The notes beneath the pieces are model-generated. The model saw only the letters and a list, made by a program, of their open reading frames with translations. It was not told where the DNA came from and did no database searches. From positions 3,648,164-3,712,163 of the forward strand of contig NZ_CP063356.1 in assembly GCF_001866075.3 (NCBI RefSeq): a DNA stretch of 64,000 bases, read 5' to 3'. Source of the DNA: Anaerobacillus isosaccharinicus (GTDB lineage Bacteria; Bacillota; Bacilli; Bacillales; Anaerobacillaceae). Positions 16,257 through 24,849 of the stretch are shown here, piece after piece; position 1 is the first letter of the stretch, and each line of letters starts with the position of its first letter. Made by a program: the position numbers and the translations under genes.

Positions 16257-17137
16257 TATTTCACCTCAACATCAATTAATTTCTTCCAATTAATTTCTTC
16301 ATGTACCTTAAACAATCTAAATTGTTTCTCGCTCACACCGGTTTCTAATAAACTTGTAATTAATTCAATACACTCTTCAATGGTGGAAAAAAGTGACACT
16401 TCCTCTGGTCCTTCGAAGTTAACGACTAAGATAAAGTGCGGAAAAACCTCGTTTTTTAATTCCGGGTCAACGTGGTGCTGAAGAGTCTCATACTCTCGTT
16501 CCGTAAGACCCATATGAGATATGTCATCCGTAACCTCAATTTTTATTCCACGACCAGTTCTGAGTTGTGTTCCTTTTTTCATTTGTTCCCTCATTATTTT
16601 GATTAAATTATCCGGAAATTCCTCAAAAACCCGTTTAATCTCTTCGTCCGACCTGCCATCTTGAATCATTTTCATCACAACTTTTTTATCCGTTTTCATT
16701 TCTAGGTAACTTTCATCCGAGTGGAGAAACTTTGTGTCACTTAAACTCTCCTTTATCTCATTTTTCAATTCATTTACTTCTTTATTAGTTCTATTTAAGA
16801 GTTCCAACGCTATATTATCCATTTCGTAATCTTCTTCAGTGTAATCAGTCCAGGGAATATTTTTTGACTTCAACAAATGAATGAAGTCATTTAGAGATAT
16901 ACCGGAAAGCTCGGCTGCTTTTGAAAGAGAAACTTCTTTTTTTATAAATAAATCAATTGCTTTATTTTCCTTGTAATATTCAATTACAGACACACCTGGC
17001 GGCAAATGTATCCATTTGTCTTCCGGTAAGTCCAATCTCAAATCGTATTTATTTGATATTTCTTCATCCTCTATATCTTCAGATGTGTCTGCGTTTCGAT
17101 TAACGGTATCCACGACTTTTTTTAGTCTTTCATTCAT
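16256..17137 (-). CDS. UPF0175-like HTH domain protein
   Basis: 293 aa. Residues ~58-100 (IDLFIKKEVSLSKAAELSGISLNDFIHLLKSKNIPWTDYTEEDYEMD) fit the UPF0175 helix-turn-helix pattern, common in small DNA-binding or antitoxin-like proteins. The rest is acidic and helical with no known domain (a second part at 190-293 has alternating strands and helices). The third gene of the five-gene operon; may be its DNA-binding or regulatory component. Confidence 0.6.
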   Translation of the reverse strand: MNERLKKVVDTVNRNADTSEDIEDEEISNKYDLRLDLPEDKWIHLPPGVSVIEYYKENKAIDLFIKKEVSLSKAAELSGISLNDFIHLLKSKNIPWTDYTEEDYEMDNIALELLNRTNKEVNELKNEIKESLSDTKFLHSDESYLEMKTDKKVVMKMIQDGRSDEEIKRVFEEFPDNLIKIMREQMKKGTQLRTGRGIKIEVTDDISHMGLTEREYETLQHHVDPELKNEVFPHFILVVNFEGPEEVSLFSTIEECIELITSLLETGVSEKQFRLFKVHEEINWKKLIDVEVK

Positions 17138-17201
17138 TTCTTAAAGATTTTTATTCATTTTTTCCACGTTTGATTGTATCTTAAATAGCATTTCTAATGA
17201 T

Positions 17202-17456
17202 TTATTTTCCATCAGCATCCAACTCCGCCGTCTTTTTTTTCCGTGTCTTCACACTTAAGTCCACTTCCGTGAAGCCTTTACAAATTTCCGCCGGCACTCC
17301 AATAGCGGATAGTGGTTCTTCCTTTTTAAGACTTGAAAGTTCCTGTAATAATAACTTTTCCGCCTTACAAAAATATGCACGAGCCTCCCTAGTATTTTTA
17401 GCTGTATTGAGCTGCTGTCGATAATAAAGGTAAGTCTTGTACGTTTCTGAATCCAT
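17202..17456 (-). CDS. Hypothetical small basic protein
   Basis: 84 aa; helical start (YKTYLYYRQQLNTAKNTREARAYFCKAEKLLLQEL) and Lys/Arg-rich tail (SVKTRKKKTAEL). Three bases after the upstream gene. A frameshifted copy of the same segment lies at 50690-50765 (STNEKEARSWF / SKAEKLLLEEL). Confidence 0.6.
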   Translation of the reverse strand: MDSETYKTYLYYRQQLNTAKNTREARAYFCKAEKLLLQELSSLKKEEPLSAIGVPAEICKGFTEVDLSVKTRKKKTAELDADGK

Positions 17457-17459
17457 TTT

Positions 17460-17810
17460 CTAAATCAGTCCCTTCCTATTAGAAACAATGCTAATGTGGT
17501 TTTCATATTTTTTTCCGTAATGCATCTCGCACATTGCCTTTTCCTCTAATTCCTCTAAATCATCGACTTCTTTTTTTAACTCAGTATCTTTCCCAATAAA
17601 ATGACCACTTGTAATACGTTTTCTTAAAGCGTCAATTTTAAAATAGAAATCAGTTTCACATGGATAGTCGTTTGTGTACTCTGCCCAACAACCGACACAA
17701 TATGCCCATCCCCAATATCTAATGTGGTCTCCAATCTCACAACCACAATCACAACAACACTGTTTTTCTTCTTTTTTGTAATTACCAGGTTGAAATATCA
17801 TTAATAACAC
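17460..17810 (-). CDS. Cysteine-rich zinc-binding protein, first gene of the operon
   Basis: 116 aa; AGGAGTG upstream. Cysteine pairs in QCCCDCGCEIGDHI and CVGCWAEY suggest a zinc ribbon at residues 17-45; the rest is a helical, Glu/Lys-rich tail. Promoter expected in 17811-17900. No family named. Confidence 0.65.
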   Translation of the reverse strand: MLLMIFQPGNYKKEEKQCCCDCGCEIGDHIRYWGWAYCVGCWAEYTNDYPCETDFYFKIDALRKRITSGHFIGKDTELKKEVDDLEELEEKAMCEMHYGKKYENHISIVSNRKGLI

Positions 17811-18416
17811 TCCTTTATAACAGTAACTTTTGCCATTTCAAAAACATAGAAACGAGAACAACCTTTCGATAAATAAATTTTTTTGTATCTTTCAGTAATC
17901 AAAATCAGCAATTATAAGTAAAGGGTATCAAAATTGTATTTATTAAATTATAACTATATTAAACCTAAAAATTATCGTAGTAACAGAAATAAATTTAACT
18001 GTCCTTTTTGAATTTTTGAGGAATTCTGCAAAAATTACTGAAATCGGTAAATCGGCTTACGGTAAGTTGTTTAAACAACAAAATTAATTATTATAGATAA
18101 AAGTTTTTATGGGATTTATGGATGAGGGTTCATGAAATAAGTAATTATTTTAGCGGTACATGTTAATGTGATAAATATATGAGGAAAATTTCATTAGAAG
18201 AGATTTAATTACATATTTTATTGTTACTTAGATACTTTATGGTTTTGAATTAATCCATTTAGTTTTTTAATAGATATTAATTACTGTTTGAGTTTGAATA
18301 AATTAGTAGCGAGGGGTTCTGTTTTTATATATTGGTAAATTGTTACCATGATAAGAAAAGTGACTTGATTAATTTATAAACACCTTTTTTTAGGTTCTAA
18401 GGATTTTTTACATCTG
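17811..18416. other. Non-coding leader shared with 51240-51696
   Basis: AT-rich. Several short blocks are repeated, in order, in the second block: TATTAAACCTAAAAATT (about 17950), AATTTAACTGTC (17993) and TTGGTAAATTGTTACCATG (18332), the last partly palindromic (GGTAA/TTACC). They probably hold the promoters for the minus-strand operon and for the non-coding element that follows. Confidence 0.45.
18332..18358 (+). promoter_or_regulatory. Conserved box upstream of the non-coding element
   Basis: TTGGTAAATTGTTACCATG then ATAAGAAAA; nearly identical at 51567-51594. It has a GGTAA-4-TTACC dyad and a GATAAG hexamer, so operator or promoter of the downstream element. Confidence 0.4.
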
Positions 18417-18850
18417 CTTGAAGGAAGGAGAGGGGGAAATGGTTCTACCCTTATTAAAAGGGTAGAAAAAATGACCAGTTCTTAAGAAGGTTTTGAACTT
18501 CTTGAAGTTTAGGTCGAGTATTCATTATTAAGTGCTGAAGTTTGATTATACTCTCTCTCCAACTCCCCCAGGTCCTGCTTTACAGAGCGCCTTTACCATT
18601 TAGCACACTTAATTCTACCTCGCGAATGCGACAGGGACGGTTACTTCTGGGAAGAAACACGCCCCTCTAACGGGCTACTCAACGACAGTAAATCGCAGCT
18701 GAGGCAGACGGGAAACCAGCAGTCTTTTTTTCGTCGTTTTGTAACCGAAAATTACAACGCCTACCGTTGTAAATTACGAGGTGCTTCACCACAGTTTCAA
18801 TTAGTTGGTATTGTATGAGTAGCATCATTAGCAACTCTACTAATTACCTT
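18417..18850 (+). ncRNA. Conserved structured non-coding element, copy A
   Basis: About 430 bp without a conserved reading frame, closely conserved in copy B (51697-52120) while the flanks diverge. Visible stems: TTCTACCCT/AGGGTAGAA (about 18443), GACC..CTTAAGAAG / CTTCTTGAAG..GGTC (18471-18515), ATTACAACG/CGTTGTAAAT (18750-18774). Indels near loops and substitutions that keep pairs favour an RNA or a replication-type DNA structure. It precedes the 192-aa gene by ~210 bp. No known RNA family could be named by eye. Confidence 0.5.
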
Positions 18851-19061
18851 TTCAAATAAATTTGTATTATCCTTCTTTAAAATTAAATAGTTTTCATGTT
18901 TTAATATTTTTAAATAAAATTGTTTATATTGAAGGCTGTGTGCAGCAATTTAATTGAATAAATTGAACAAAGTACAAACTAATTGTTATATTTATGATGT
19001 ATTATTGTAAATGCACGAGATTTTTTAAAAATTGACAGTTAAAGATAGGTGAAACGATACA

Positions 19062-19640
19062 GTGTTTAGTAAGTTAAACGAATTGGCAGACCGAGCATCG
19101 GAACTACTTGAACTAAGATATGATTTTAATCATGAGGTTCCATATAAAAAACATGATTTAGGCAAACTCTATATAGATTCTTTTTTTGTAGCTATTTCTA
19201 TGGAAGATATAATTGAACAATTAACAGAAATGGAAGAAGAGGATTTAATACCGATTAAAGAAGCAACTTTAGAAAGTTATAAAACCGCTCGTTTTTACCC
19301 AGAAGAACTAGCAATGGGCTTCCTATATGACATTCTTGAAGAAGAAATTTGGTTTAAAGGTGTACCGCAAGTACCATATAACGTTACCATGGAAGAACGT
19401 AATGGCGATGTATTTGCAATTGTACAATATAAGTTAAGGAAACCCGTTGCTATTACTGAATCTTGCAGCATGGAATCCAAAGTAAATAATTTCATGGTTA
19501 AGTTACAAAAACAAAACAGTCATCTTAAGTTGGCGCAGTTGCTTCCGCATCCTAAAGTAATTAAGGTTATTGAAGAAGACACCATAACTGTCTATGAAAT
19601 GATTGAAAAAGCTAACGATGAGGATGGTAAATTTGACTAA
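19062..19640 (+). CDS. 192-aa protein paired with the non-coding element, copy A
   Basis: 192 aa from GTG 19062 (AGGTGAAACG upstream). Acidic, helical N-terminal half (LNELADRASELLELRYDF...), then a conserved central part (LEEEIWFKGVPQVPYNVTMEE) and a beta-rich C-terminal half. No family recognised. The paralogue at 52342-52920 has the same length and roughly three-quarters identity by eye and also follows the non-coding element, so the pair forms a two-part module. Confidence 0.7.
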   Translation: MFSKLNELADRASELLELRYDFNHEVPYKKHDLGKLYIDSFFVAISMEDIIEQLTEMEEEDLIPIKEATLESYKTARFYPEELAMGFLYDILEEEIWFKGVPQVPYNVTMEERNGDVFAIVQYKLRKPVAITESCSMESKVNNFMVKLQKQNSHLKLAQLLPHPKVIKVIEEDTITVYEMIEKANDEDGKFD

Positions 19641-19822
19641 TTGTACATAATTTTATTACTATTACTTGCAGCTGAAATGTAATGAACAGCTTTTCTTTAA
19701 CGATATAAAAAAATCCCAACACTTTGTTTAACGGGTTCGGTTTTGAGGTACAAAACCTCAAGCCGCAGCTTAATTAGTATGCAAAATAACAAGTATATTG
19801 ACAACAAAATAACTTTGAAATT

Positions 19823-19862
19823 AGCAGGGGAATTTGTGTTTCCTCTGCTTTTCTTTATTTTT
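19823..19862 (+). terminator. Intrinsic terminator
   Basis: AGCAGGGGAA / TTCCTCTGCT stem followed by TTTCTTTATTTTT. Confidence 0.7.
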
Positions 19863-19935
19863 CTGAAAATGATACAGGTGTACTGGATATTTATGTTAAT
19901 ATAATAGTAGCTATATTAACTTTGTGAAAAGATGT

Positions 19936-19961
19936 ACTTAAAGTAACGAAGCAGGTTAATG
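19936..19961 (+). repeat. Array repeat arm used as group II intron 5' exon
   Basis: ACTTAAAGTAACGAAGCAGG is the clearest form of the array arm; the intron starts six to seven bases further on. Confidence 0.6.
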
Positions 19962-20875
19962 GTGCGAAACGTTTCTACCCCAAATTGAGAATGGACACAT
20001 TACTCAGGTAAAAGGTAGACAATCCCGTTGGAATTGAAGGATTATATCGAAGAGTCAAATGATTGAGTAACGTCTTGAAGGGCTCTCTCTGAGTCGAGTA
20101 GCACTTGATTTAGTAAGAATGAATGTGTTATAAGCTCGGCAAAAAGGCGTGAGAATTTACCGTAACAGTACGGCTGACGAAAGCCTACCCGCGGGGGTGA
20201 TGTAAATCATGATGCTTGAGTTGAATGAATACGGTGAGAATGCTTAATTATCCTAAAAGAATAGGGTAAGCTGACGAACTTCTGAATGTACAGGTCTACA
20301 CCTGCGATACATAGAAATGTGTATATCACCAAATTGTGAGGTTAGCAGTGGATGAGTAAGACTTGCTAATATGAAAGTCCATGATATGTTACAGGCATAT
20401 AAACGGCTAACAGGCTTATAGGAAGCACCTAAGTTCATTCGATAATAGATATAATTCAACGTTGTAAGCTGATAACGTGGAGGACTTACTTCCCAAGAAG
20501 CGTTGATAAGGAAAATACTAGTGAGAATAGCTAGTACATAACTTATCTTTGTATCAGTGAAAGTGGTGGCATAGTACCGATGAAACGTCTAATCCACACG
20601 GAGGGATAGCCACTAGACTAATGAAGAATCATTTAATCATGCAAGGCAAATCTTTATCGGTTAATAAGGTTCTCGTAAGACTAAAAGAGGTTCACTCCCC
20701 AAGGGAGGCACCGACTTATTAAAACGGAAGAATTGAAACACAAAAGGTACTAAAATATCAAAAGTGTTGATGGTTAAATAGAGTTGGATTAGTTGGAACG
20801 CCGTATGAGGTGAAAGTCTCATGTACGGTGTGAACGAGGGAAAAGGGAGCGATAACTTCAAACCCTTACCTATTC
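19962..20875 (+). mobile_element. ORF-less group II intron
   Basis: Begins GTGCGAAACG, the group II 5' consensus (GUGYG). Domain V is visible near 20799-20833 as CGCCGTATGAG-GTGAAAGT-CTCATGTACGGTG, followed by a domain VI-like hairpin and a pyrimidine-rich 3' end near 20875 (limit +/- 5). Total ~914 nt, so domain IV lacks the usual ~1.8-kb reverse transcriptase gene; a short frame starting MKNHLIMQGKSLS (20622) may be the remnant of its start. Splicing or mobility would need a maturase from elsewhere. Confidence 0.8.
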
Positions 20876-20908
20876 GTATAAAGAAGAAACTTAAATGAGG
20901 TGCTATAA

Positions 20909-21151
20909 ATGAATGATGAATTTAAAGGATATTTGCATGATTTAGTAATCATTCTTCATCAAAAATATAATGATACTTTACAACTCAACACGAAGGAAAC
21001 AGAAGAAAATAAAGCATTTAGAGTAGGTATGAACCATGCATATTATGATGTTTTAGATGTAATTGAATCTCAACTAACTACATCTGGTTACGATGTAAAC
21101 CAAATTGGTAAAATAACACCTCAATTGAGCAAGAAGGCTACACTTAAATAG
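20909..21151 (+). CDS. Hypothetical protein (array unit)
   Basis: 80 aa; ATGAGGTG upstream of ATG 20909. Helical protein of a type common in Bacillus (ELHDLVIILHQKYND-like start, then GMNHAYYDVLDVIESQL). No function known. First gene after the intron; the following sequence (21165-21215, CAATTAACGGATGCAAGAG) resembles an array arm. Confidence 0.6.
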   Translation: MNDEFKGYLHDLVIILHQKYNDTLQLNTKETEENKAFRVGMNHAYYDVLDVIESQLTTSGYDVNQIGKITPQLSKKATLK

Positions 21152-21164
21152 CTTTACCTTGTTC

Positions 21165-21225
21165 AATTAACGGATGCAAGAGCGGAACAAGGAGTTATCG
21201 AATTCGGCAGCTCTTATTGTGTAAA
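21165..21225 (+). repeat. Array repeat, degenerate
   Basis: TTCAATTAACGGATGCAAGAG then GGAACAAGGAGTTATCG; has the AACGGATGC arm. Confidence 0.45.
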
Positions 21226-21279
21226 GGTCTGGTTAGTGAAACAAGATATAACCATCGAAAAGTAATTTGTTCATAAGAA

Positions 21280-21303
21280 AAAGAAGGAGTAATCCTTCTC
21301 TTT
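21280..21303 (-). terminator. Terminator of the minus-strand hydrolase gene
   Basis: Read on the minus strand: GAGAAGGATTACTCCTTCTT followed by T-rich sequence. Confidence 0.6.
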
Positions 21304-21304
21304 T

Positions 21305-21931
21305 CTATAATTTTTCAATTTTATTGATTATATCTTTGATTACTTCGACAGAATTAATTCTGAATTTTTCAATCTCTAGGCTATGATTAACATTAGGAAT
21401 GAGTTCGGAATTTAAATTCGGGTTATTCTTAATCGATTCAAATCTTTCGGGAATATAGAACGGGTCTTTATCTCCAATAATGCAAATTCCTTTATTTTTA
21501 CTCGTTAATAAAGATTCATATATATCGTCTCTAGTAAGTAATGGTGTCAACCAAATCGCCTTGGCTTGATGTAATATTGGATTCTTTAACAGATATGGCA
21601 TTGCTATTGTTCCAAGTGATTTACCAACGATATAAAAGTCACTATATTTATTTTCTGTTAAGATATGGTCAATAACTGACATAATAAGGTGAGTAAATTC
21701 GTTTTCATTTAATGATGGAAGTTCTTCATTTGAGTATTTATAATTAACGTGAACAACATCAAAACCTTTTGATAACAATGCTCCAGTTGAATAGTAAAGC
21801 AAAGGTGCTTGTGTAGTATAACCACTTCCTGGTAGGACAACACCTAAAGTGTTTGAACTTTCCTCTTGTTTTAGTAAAGTAAACGGAACTTCTCTACTAT
21901 TTGTTTCCACAACACCATTTAAGTTTCTCAT
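21305..21931 (-). CDS. Alpha/beta hydrolase
   Basis: 208 aa. Nucleophile elbow GKSLGT (about 109), aspartate in IIGDKDPFY (about 157) and histidine in NVNHSLE (about 183) form a plausible Ser-Asp-His triad; GVVLPGSGY is the oxyanion-side HGGG-like motif. A dienelactone-hydrolase/KANL3-like small esterase; substrate unknown. One of only two minus-strand genes in the array region. Confidence 0.75.
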   Translation of the reverse strand: MRNLNGVVETNSREVPFTLLKQEESSNTLGVVLPGSGYTTQAPLLYYSTGALLSKGFDVVHVNYKYSNEELPSLNENEFTHLIMSVIDHILTENKYSDFYIVGKSLGTIAMPYLLKNPILHQAKAIWLTPLLTRDDIYESLLTSKNKGICIIGDKDPFYIPERFESIKNNPNLNSELIPNVNHSLEIEKFRINSVEVIKDIINKIEKL

Positions 21932-22023
21932 AATCCACCCCTATTATTTGAAAAATCAGTTATATTTATAATAGCAGACTATAATAGATAATGGAAATAA
22001 ATGTTTGTGATTAATTACACTTA

Positions 22024-22066
22024 GACTATCGGGGGCAATAGTTGAGGAGCTGTCGTTGCAACGGTC
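22024..22066 (+). repeat. Array repeat, short type
   Basis: GACTATCGGGGGCAATAGTTG then GAGCTGTCGTTG: arm and hairpin (CAATAG... / CTGTCGTTG). Confidence 0.5.
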
Positions 22067-22136
22067 CTCTACATATAGAAGTTTGAAGCAGAAGAGTTTA
22101 ACATTTTCCAAAGTTTTTTGGGGAAAGAGGAATGGA

Positions 22137-22586
22137 ATGAGTGATGATAACAGTTCATTTCGAGACATGAATTTAATAGAAAAGGTTATTGCGGTTACAG
22201 CAATCATATTCCTTATTGTCTTTTCCATTTCCTTTGCATTAGGAATTGTTTACTTTGGATTCGCAGGTATTTTCAGTTTATTAGGAGTAAAATATGATTC
22301 TTTTTATTCGCTTTTAATATTCGTCTTGATTTACTATATTGTGGGTATTATCACTGATATATTTTCTAAGGCTTTTGTTAAAATACCTTCTCAGTTTATT
22401 TCAGGGAAATTGAACTTATTTTTTACAAGAATGATTATTGATTGTACATTTACTTGGCTGTTAATATTTACAATTGATGAATTTATGCAGAGCATTACCA
22501 TTCCGTTTTCAATAGAAATCCTTCTTGCCTTATTATTATTTATTATTGAAATAGCTTTTGAAGATAAGAAAGCTAAGCGTAATTAA
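22137..22586 (+). CDS. YrvL-like integral membrane protein
   Basis: 149 aa; start at 22137 behind AAGAGGAATGG. Begins MSDDNSSFRDMNLIEK, with about four membrane helices (residues 19-44, 54-75, 97-115, 121-142). N-terminal pattern and topology fit the YrvL family of Firmicute membrane proteins, some described as regulatory; role here unknown. Single-gene unit between array repeats. Confidence 0.6.
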   Translation: MSDDNSSFRDMNLIEKVIAVTAIIFLIVFSISFALGIVYFGFAGIFSLLGVKYDSFYSLLIFVLIYYIVGIITDIFSKAFVKIPSQFISGKLNLFFTRMIIDCTFTWLLIFTIDEFMQSITIPFSIEILLALLLFIIEIAFEDKKAKRN

Positions 22587-22687
22587 CTTATTAAGCTAAC
22601 GATATGCAATACTCGAAGAAGGTATATAAAAAATAGAAGCAAATAATAGTTATAGGCAAATCCATAGTTAATAGGTGGGGTGAATAG

Positions 22688-23413
22688 ATGGACTTTAAAG
22701 AACAGTTTGTTAATAATAGAAGTGTTAATATTCATTATTTGGAAACAGAAGAGTATGATGAAAATCTAACCCCTTTATTATATATTCCAGGGGCAATGAA
22801 TTTTGCTGAGCAATTTATCAATGTAATGAAATTCTATTCACCAAGACGATGTACACTCTTAAGTTTCAGGGGGAGAGGGCAAAGCGAAGCACCTTTTTCT
22901 GGGTATTCCTTGGAACATCATGTGTCAGATATTGAAAGTGTTGTTGGAGACAGTAAAGTTCAAGAATTTTGTCTAATGGCATATTCGATGGGTGTCCCAT
23001 ACGCTATTAGTTATGCTTCAAAATATCCTGAACAGATAAAAGGTTTAATACTATGTGATTATCCTGCAAAGTATCCTTCTATTCAAGAGTCCTGGTCAGA
23101 AATGGTCTTAGCAAAAGGACATATTAGTGAAGAACGACACCACGTTGTTAAGGGGATTCAACGTGAGTCTAGAGAAATTATGTTAGACCAAGAACTACTT
23201 AAAATTAGTTGTCCTGTATTGTTATTGAAAGGTGGTACGGATGATTCATTTTTAAAAAATCCTGATGTAGAAGTGTATATAAATAACTTAAGATATGTGG
23301 ATTTAAAAGTATTTGAAGCTTCAGGACATGAACTATGGGTTCCAGATTTTATGGAATTTATAAATACAATTAAGCATTTCTTAATCACTTTAGATAATAC
23401 AAATACTAATTGA
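22688..23413 (+). CDS. Alpha/beta hydrolase
   Basis: 241 aa; AGGTGGGG upstream. Nucleophile elbow MAYSMGV (about 101), DDSFL aspartate region (about 188) and GHELW histidine (about 217). Classic fold-1 hydrolase of the MhpC type; LSFRGRGQSEAP is the usual loop. Substrate unknown. Followed by the 456-bp lipoprotein unit. Confidence 0.8.
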   Translation: MDFKEQFVNNRSVNIHYLETEEYDENLTPLLYIPGAMNFAEQFINVMKFYSPRRCTLLSFRGRGQSEAPFSGYSLEHHVSDIESVVGDSKVQEFCLMAYSMGVPYAISYASKYPEQIKGLILCDYPAKYPSIQESWSEMVLAKGHISEERHHVVKGIQRESREIMLDQELLKISCPVLLLKGGTDDSFLKNPDVEVYINNLRYVDLKVFEASGHELWVPDFMEFINTIKHFLITLDNTNTN

Positions 23414-23439
23414 TAAAAGAGAACGTATGTGTAGTATTC

Positions 23440-23456
23440 TACTTAACAAACGGATA
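23440..23456 (+). repeat. Array repeat arm at the start of the duplicated unit
   Basis: ACTTAACAAACGGATA; sequence identical to the second copy begins immediately after, at CGATAG (23457). Confidence 0.6.
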
Positions 23457-23912
23457 CGATAGTTAATTATTATTTATGCTGATTACAATACTAAAAAAAG
23501 AAACTTAGGAGGATAAATGAGAGCAGCAATTATATTTGTTTTAGCTACATTATTTATTGTTGGTTGTAGTTCAACCCAATTAGAAAGGTTAAAGGAAACA
23601 AGCAATGCGGACCATATCGGTAAAATAACTAAAATAGATATCGACGGAAATAGGATTTTGGTTAATGAACTAATCACGAACAATGATACCTCTGCAATCT
23701 GGTTATCAATTGTAGATGATACAGAATTGCTCGATTCCGAAGGCAACACTATTAACTTTAGGGATTTTAAAAAAGGGAAATTATTAGAAGCTTGGAATAG
23801 TGGTGGAGGTTTTCTTTCTGAACCTCGGCAGGCTACTGCTGCGAAAGTAATCCTATTGAAGTAGACGTTTCGTATTTAACTTGTGAATAGATACACTTAA
23901 AGTAACGGAAGC
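23457..23912 (+). repeat. 456-bp duplicated unit, copy 1
   Basis: Shared with 39444-39899 without a single indel and with about a dozen substitutions. Contains the DUF3221 lipoprotein gene, its RBS and leader, and ends with the array arm CACTTAAAGTAACGGAAGC. Outside these limits the two copies are unrelated. Confidence 0.85.
23517..23864 (+). CDS. DUF3221-type lipoprotein, copy 1
   Basis: 115 aa; TTAGGAGGAT upstream. Signal peptide with lipobox IVGC (Cys17), then a beta-barrel-like domain of the YobA/DUF3221 type (ITKIDIDGNRILV, IWLSIVDDTELLD, LLEAWNSGGG). Membrane-anchored on the outside; function unknown. Nearly identical to the copy at 39504. Confidence 0.75.
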   Translation: MRAAIIFVLATLFIVGCSSTQLERLKETSNADHIGKITKIDIDGNRILVNELITNNDTSAIWLSIVDDTELLDSEGNTINFRDFKKGKLLEAWNSGGGFLSEPRQATAAKVILLK

Positions 23913-23960
23913 AATAGTGGAACAGCAGTAAAGCTTTTATTGAAGTATTGAGCAGGATAA
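23894..23960 (+). repeat. Array repeat, short type
   Basis: CACTTAAAGTAACGGAAGC then AATAGTGGAACAGCAG and GAAGTATTGAGCAGG; the two ends are imperfect inverted copies. Confidence 0.65.
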
Positions 23961-24017
23961 TTGAACAAGCAAGATGTATTATACATGGGAGCAAATGAAT
24001 TTTAAGGAGGAATTTCC

Positions 24018-24530
24018 TTGTTTATAGAATCCGAATTATTGACACTTAGAAAAACAGAGTTAAGTGATATAGACTTTATTTGTGGTTTGGAGTCAGAGGA
24101 AGAAAATGCAAAATTTATCATCCCATGGTCTAAGAAAATGCATGAAAAGTCATTAGAAAATACTGATATATTACACTTAATAGTTCAAGATAGGAACACA
24201 AAATGTCCAGTAGGCTATATTATTGTGGCTGGATTAGAGAATAATAATTTAAGTCTTGAGCTTGTAAGGATTACTATTGGTGATAAAGGGATGGGCTATG
24301 GAAAGGAATCGTTCAGACTTATCAAAGATTGGGCATTTATGAAACATAATGCTAATCGTTTATGGTTAGATGTAAAGGTAAATAATTTGCGTGCATTTAA
24401 TCTTTATAAGAAACAAGGTTTTGTCGTAGAGGGAATATTACGGGAATGCCTAAAAAGTGATGAAGATTTTGAGTCTTTATATATTATGTCTATATTAAAA
24501 AGTGAATTTGAAGGAAGTAAATATGGTTAA
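24018..24530 (+). CDS. GNAT acetyltransferase (RimJ/RimL type)
   Basis: 170 aa from TTG 24018; AAGGAGGAAT upstream. Starts LLTLRKTELSD, acetyl-CoA loop GDKGMGYGKES (motif A), then RLWLDVKVNNLRAFNLYKKQGFVVEG (motif B). Moves an acetyl group from acetyl-CoA to an amine; substrate unknown. Single-gene unit. Confidence 0.8.
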   Translation: MFIESELLTLRKTELSDIDFICGLESEEENAKFIIPWSKKMHEKSLENTDILHLIVQDRNTKCPVGYIIVAGLENNNLSLELVRITIGDKGMGYGKESFRLIKDWAFMKHNANRLWLDVKVNNLRAFNLYKKQGFVVEGILRECLKSDEDFESLYIMSILKSEFEGSKYG

Positions 24531-24540
24531 AGTATATTTC

Positions 24541-24600
24541 ACTAACGGGAGCATTAGTTTAGTAAGCTGTTGCCGCTGTTATGGTGCTAACGAGCAGTAG
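24541..24600 (+). repeat. Array repeat, short type
   Basis: ACTAACGGGAGCATTAG ... CTGTTGCCGCTGTTATGG, TGCTAACGAGCAG. The centre matches the repeat at 35541 almost exactly. Confidence 0.7.
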
Positions 24601-24668
24601 AGCTTAAGATGAAATTATAATATATTCTGTTAGTGTTAATTTAATGGCAACATAAAAATGGAAACTCA

Positions 24669-24703
24669 TAAAGAACGCTCAGTTATATTCTGAGTGTTCT
24701 TTA
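24669..24703 (+). terminator. Hairpin, probable terminator
   Basis: AAAGAACGCTCAG / CTGAGTGTTCTTT stem, short T tail. Confidence 0.6.
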
Positions 24704-24849
24704 GTGTTAAACATATAAACAATAATTTTACTCCGTGACCAGTTATAGTAAATACAAAATACCAAGAGTATATATAATTTTTTATAAAAAATCGAACGAA
24801 ATGTAGATTTCTTACCAATATAAAGTATAACAATGAAGGAGGATAGGTT

